Below are positions 62,625 through 64,000 of a DNA stretch of 64,000 bases, one piece after another. How positions within the stretch are numbered: position 1 is the stretch's first letter; every line of letters starts with the position of its first letter. Origin of the DNA: Paucidesulfovibrio gracilis DSM 16080 (GTDB lineage Bacteria > Desulfobacterota > Desulfovibrionia > Desulfovibrionales > Desulfovibrionaceae); contig NZ_FUYC01000002.1 of NCBI RefSeq assembly GCF_900167125.1, positions 186,001-250,000 on the forward strand. The letters are read 5' to 3'. The notes beneath the pieces were generated by a model that saw nothing but the letters and a program-made list of their open reading frames with translations, was not told the DNA's origin and ran no database searches. Position numbers and translations under genes: made by a program.

Positions 62625-62709
62625 ACAGGAGCGGAAATAAAATGTTTCCGACTGCCCAACGGCACGTTTGGAAAACAACCCACCATTTTCAACCGGAAAG
62701 GCGGAATCC

Positions 62710-63045
62710 ATGACTACCAAACGCCTCAAGGAAATATTGTGCAAGGTCGAGCGGCCCAACCTGCCCGAACGATCGGAGCTGGTGGCCTGGGCGCAGCTTG
62801 TGGAGATAACCCGGGTGGAGCCGGCGCACGTGTCCGAATTGTTGGAGCTGGGCTGGATCAGCCCGGTGAAGACCCGGGCCGAGGAATATTTGTTCCGGCT
62901 CCGCGACGTGTACCGTATCCAAAAGCTCATGCGCCTGTGCCGCGATCTGGACATTTCAGTGATGGGCGCGAGCATCGTGGTGGATTTGCTGGAACGCATC
63001 GAGCAGTTGGAGGACGAGCTGGAACGCACCAAGCGTTTGATTTGA
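62710..63045 (+). CDS. cbpM: chaperone modulator CbpM-like
   Basis: The 111-residue protein has a MerR-like helix-turn-helix fold (VEPAHVSELLELGWISPV, about 39-56) and a C-terminal coiled coil (LLERIEQLEDELERTKRLI), the pattern of CbpM proteins that inhibit CbpA. The ATG at 62710 has AAAGGCGG upstream. It lies 85 bases downstream of cbpA in the same direction. Confidence 0.82.
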   Translation: MTTKRLKEILCKVERPNLPERSELVAWAQLVEITRVEPAHVSELLELGWISPVKTRAEEYLFRLRDVYRIQKLMRLCRDLDISVMGASIVVDLLERIEQLEDELERTKRLI

Positions 63046-63074
63046 ATCCGACATTTGATCCTGGTCCGTGTGTT

Positions 63075-63100
63075 GCCCCGGCGGGTTTCGCAGCCGGGGC
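63075..63100 (+). terminator. hairpin after cbpM, without T run
   Basis: GCCCCGGC (63075-63082) pairs perfectly with GCCGGGGC (63093-63100). No T tract follows, so it is only a possible terminator between cbpM and clpB. Confidence 0.4.
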
Positions 63101-63322
63101 GTTGCTGCGGCCGATTGTTCCCAACCCATCCCGCCTTTTTCGACCGTTACCACTGTTTTGAACATTTTCCACAGGCTCCCCTTGCCAGCGGGGAAAGCGT
63201 GTTTATCTCTTGCTTGACGAAGTCTGAATGAGAAATGACATTGTCTTTCAACAACTTTACTTGTGGAAAACTTTTAGGACGGACCCGGGTGAATCGGTCG
63301 TCCACAGAGACAAGGAGGCGAA

Positions 63323-64000
63323 ATGGACCTCAATAAACTGACGCAAAAAACCCAGGAGGCCGTGTCCCAGGCCCAGGCGCTGGCCGTAAAGCGGGGGCAT
63401 CAGCAGATTGATGTGGAGCACCTGCTTTCTGCTTTGGTGAGCCAGGAAAAGGGGTTGGTTGCCCGCATTCTCAAAAAGGTGGATGTGGATGCCCACGCCT
63501 ATGCTCAGGCCGTGGACGAGGAAATCGGCAAATTGCCCAAAGTGTCCGGCCCGGGTGCCAGGCCCGACCAGATCGTGGTTACCCATCGGCTCAATTCCGT
63601 ACTCGTGCGGGCCGACGAATCCCGCCAGCGCATGCAGGATGAGTTCGTGAGCGTGGAGCATGTCTTCATGGCGATCTTGGATGAGCCGCCCAGCACGGGT
63701 GCCGGTCGGGTGAACAAACGTTTCAACATCAACCGGGACGCAGTGTACGCGGCTCTCACCAAGCTGCGTGGGAATCAGCGTGTGACCTCGGATAACCCCG
63801 AGGCCTCCTATGAGGCGCTGACCAAATATGGTCGCGACCTTGTAGAGGAGGCGCGTCAGGGCAAGCTGGATCCGGTCATTGGCCGCGATGCGGAAATCCG
63901 CCGGGCCATCCGTATTCTCTCCCGCCGTACCAAGAACAACCCCGTGCTCATCGGCGACGCGGGCGTGGGCAAAACCGCCATCGTGGAGGGATTGGCCCAG
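63323..64000 (+). CDS. clpB: ClpB disaggregase, N-terminal part (3' end outside window)
   Basis: The first 226 residues are present and the frame is open at the window edge. The N-terminal Clp repeat domain (1-145), with VEHLLSALV and VEHVFMAIL, is followed by the start of the first AAA+ domain: [14 protein letters not shown] and Walker [17 protein letters not shown] precedes the ATG. It is an ATP-dependent protein disaggregase acting with DnaK, consistent with the adjacent cbpA/cbpM chaperone genes. Confidence 0.93.
   Translation, partial: MDLNKLTQKTQEAVSQAQALAVKRGHQQIDVEHLLSALVSQEKGLVARILKKVDVDAHAYAQAVDEEIGKLPKVSGPGARPDQIVVTHRLNSVLVRADESRQRMQDEFVSVEHVFMAILDEPPSTGAGRVNKRFNINRDAVYAALTKLRGNQRVTSDNPEASYEALTKYGRDLVEEARQGKLDPVIGRDAEIRRAIRILSRRTKNNPVLIGDAGVGKTAIVEGLAQ

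Noticed and set aside
63075-63100. Full intrinsic terminator after cbpM
   Set aside because: The stem is perfect but no T run follows, so it is listed only as a hairpin.

Overview
The window looks like chromosomal DNA of a sulfate-reducing deltaproteobacterium, most likely a member of the Desulfovibrionaceae (order Desulfovibrionales). The basis is an Ech-type energy-converting [NiFe] hydrogenase operon, a tungsten/molybdenum selenocysteine formate dehydrogenase with a Tat signal, a tungsten-type aldehyde:ferredoxin oxidoreductase, many PAS-type sensor kinases, lipid A genes and a GC-rich sequence with GTG/TTG starts. Genus cannot be fixed from the sequence alone.

Layout. 1-4.4 kb: the N-terminal part of a PAS histidine kinase (leaves the window), a hydantoinase/oxoprolinase-like ATPase overlapping a His-rich protein, and a HAD phosphatase. 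4.7-10.5 kb: promoter, long leader, echABCDEF, terminator, and a DUF3467-like gene. 10.5-27.6 kb: a large divergent catabolic locus. Leftward run an aminotransferase fused to a transposase-like protein, CoA-transferase A/B, an M20 deacylase, a thiolase, a second class III aminotransferase and an aldehyde:ferredoxin oxidoreductase. Rightward run a PotBCDA-type polyamine/amine ABC importer, a proline racemase-family enzyme and an amidohydrolase. 27.8-31.9 kb: a periplasmic binding lipoprotein, histidine kinase and response regulator trio. 32-37.4 kb: two periplasmic thioredoxin-fold proteins and the FdhAB formate dehydrogenase, whose alpha subunit is read through an in-frame UGA (Sec192). 37.5-43 kb: a TetR-controlled HlyD/ABC exporter and a tandem ABC ATPase. 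43-46.6 kb: a repeat-bearing intergenic stretch, a GAF/HD-GYP protein, a TrpF-like protein, IF-1 and a cold-shock protein. 46.2-54.4 kb: envelope genes (lpxB, Gfo/Idh oxidoreductase, BON lipoprotein, ArnT-like glycosyltransferase, PAP2 phosphatase, MptE/DUF115 protein). 54.5-64 kb: a cysteine synthase fused to a degenerate CysRS, uracil permease and upp, a pseudouridine synthase/dephospho-CoA kinase fusion, rhomboid protease, CbpA/CbpM and the 5' part of clpB.

How the parts may work together (inference): the 10.5-27.6 kb locus would import an amine or amino-acid derivative, deacylate and transaminate it, oxidise the aldehyde with ferredoxin, activate the acid with CoA and thiolyse it. The reduced ferredoxin could be re-oxidised by the neighbouring Ech hydrogenase, and formate dehydrogenase adds periplasmic electron input.

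The most unusual object is the 776-residue protein at 17649-19979. A complete IS481-type transposase fold with its catalytic residues lost is joined in frame to an apparently active class III PLP aminotransferase. It sits next to an array of inverted half-sites in the divergent control region. The architecture suggests a domesticated-transposase analogue of the GabR/MocR aminotransferase regulators. No rRNA, tRNA, CRISPR array or intact insertion sequence was seen.
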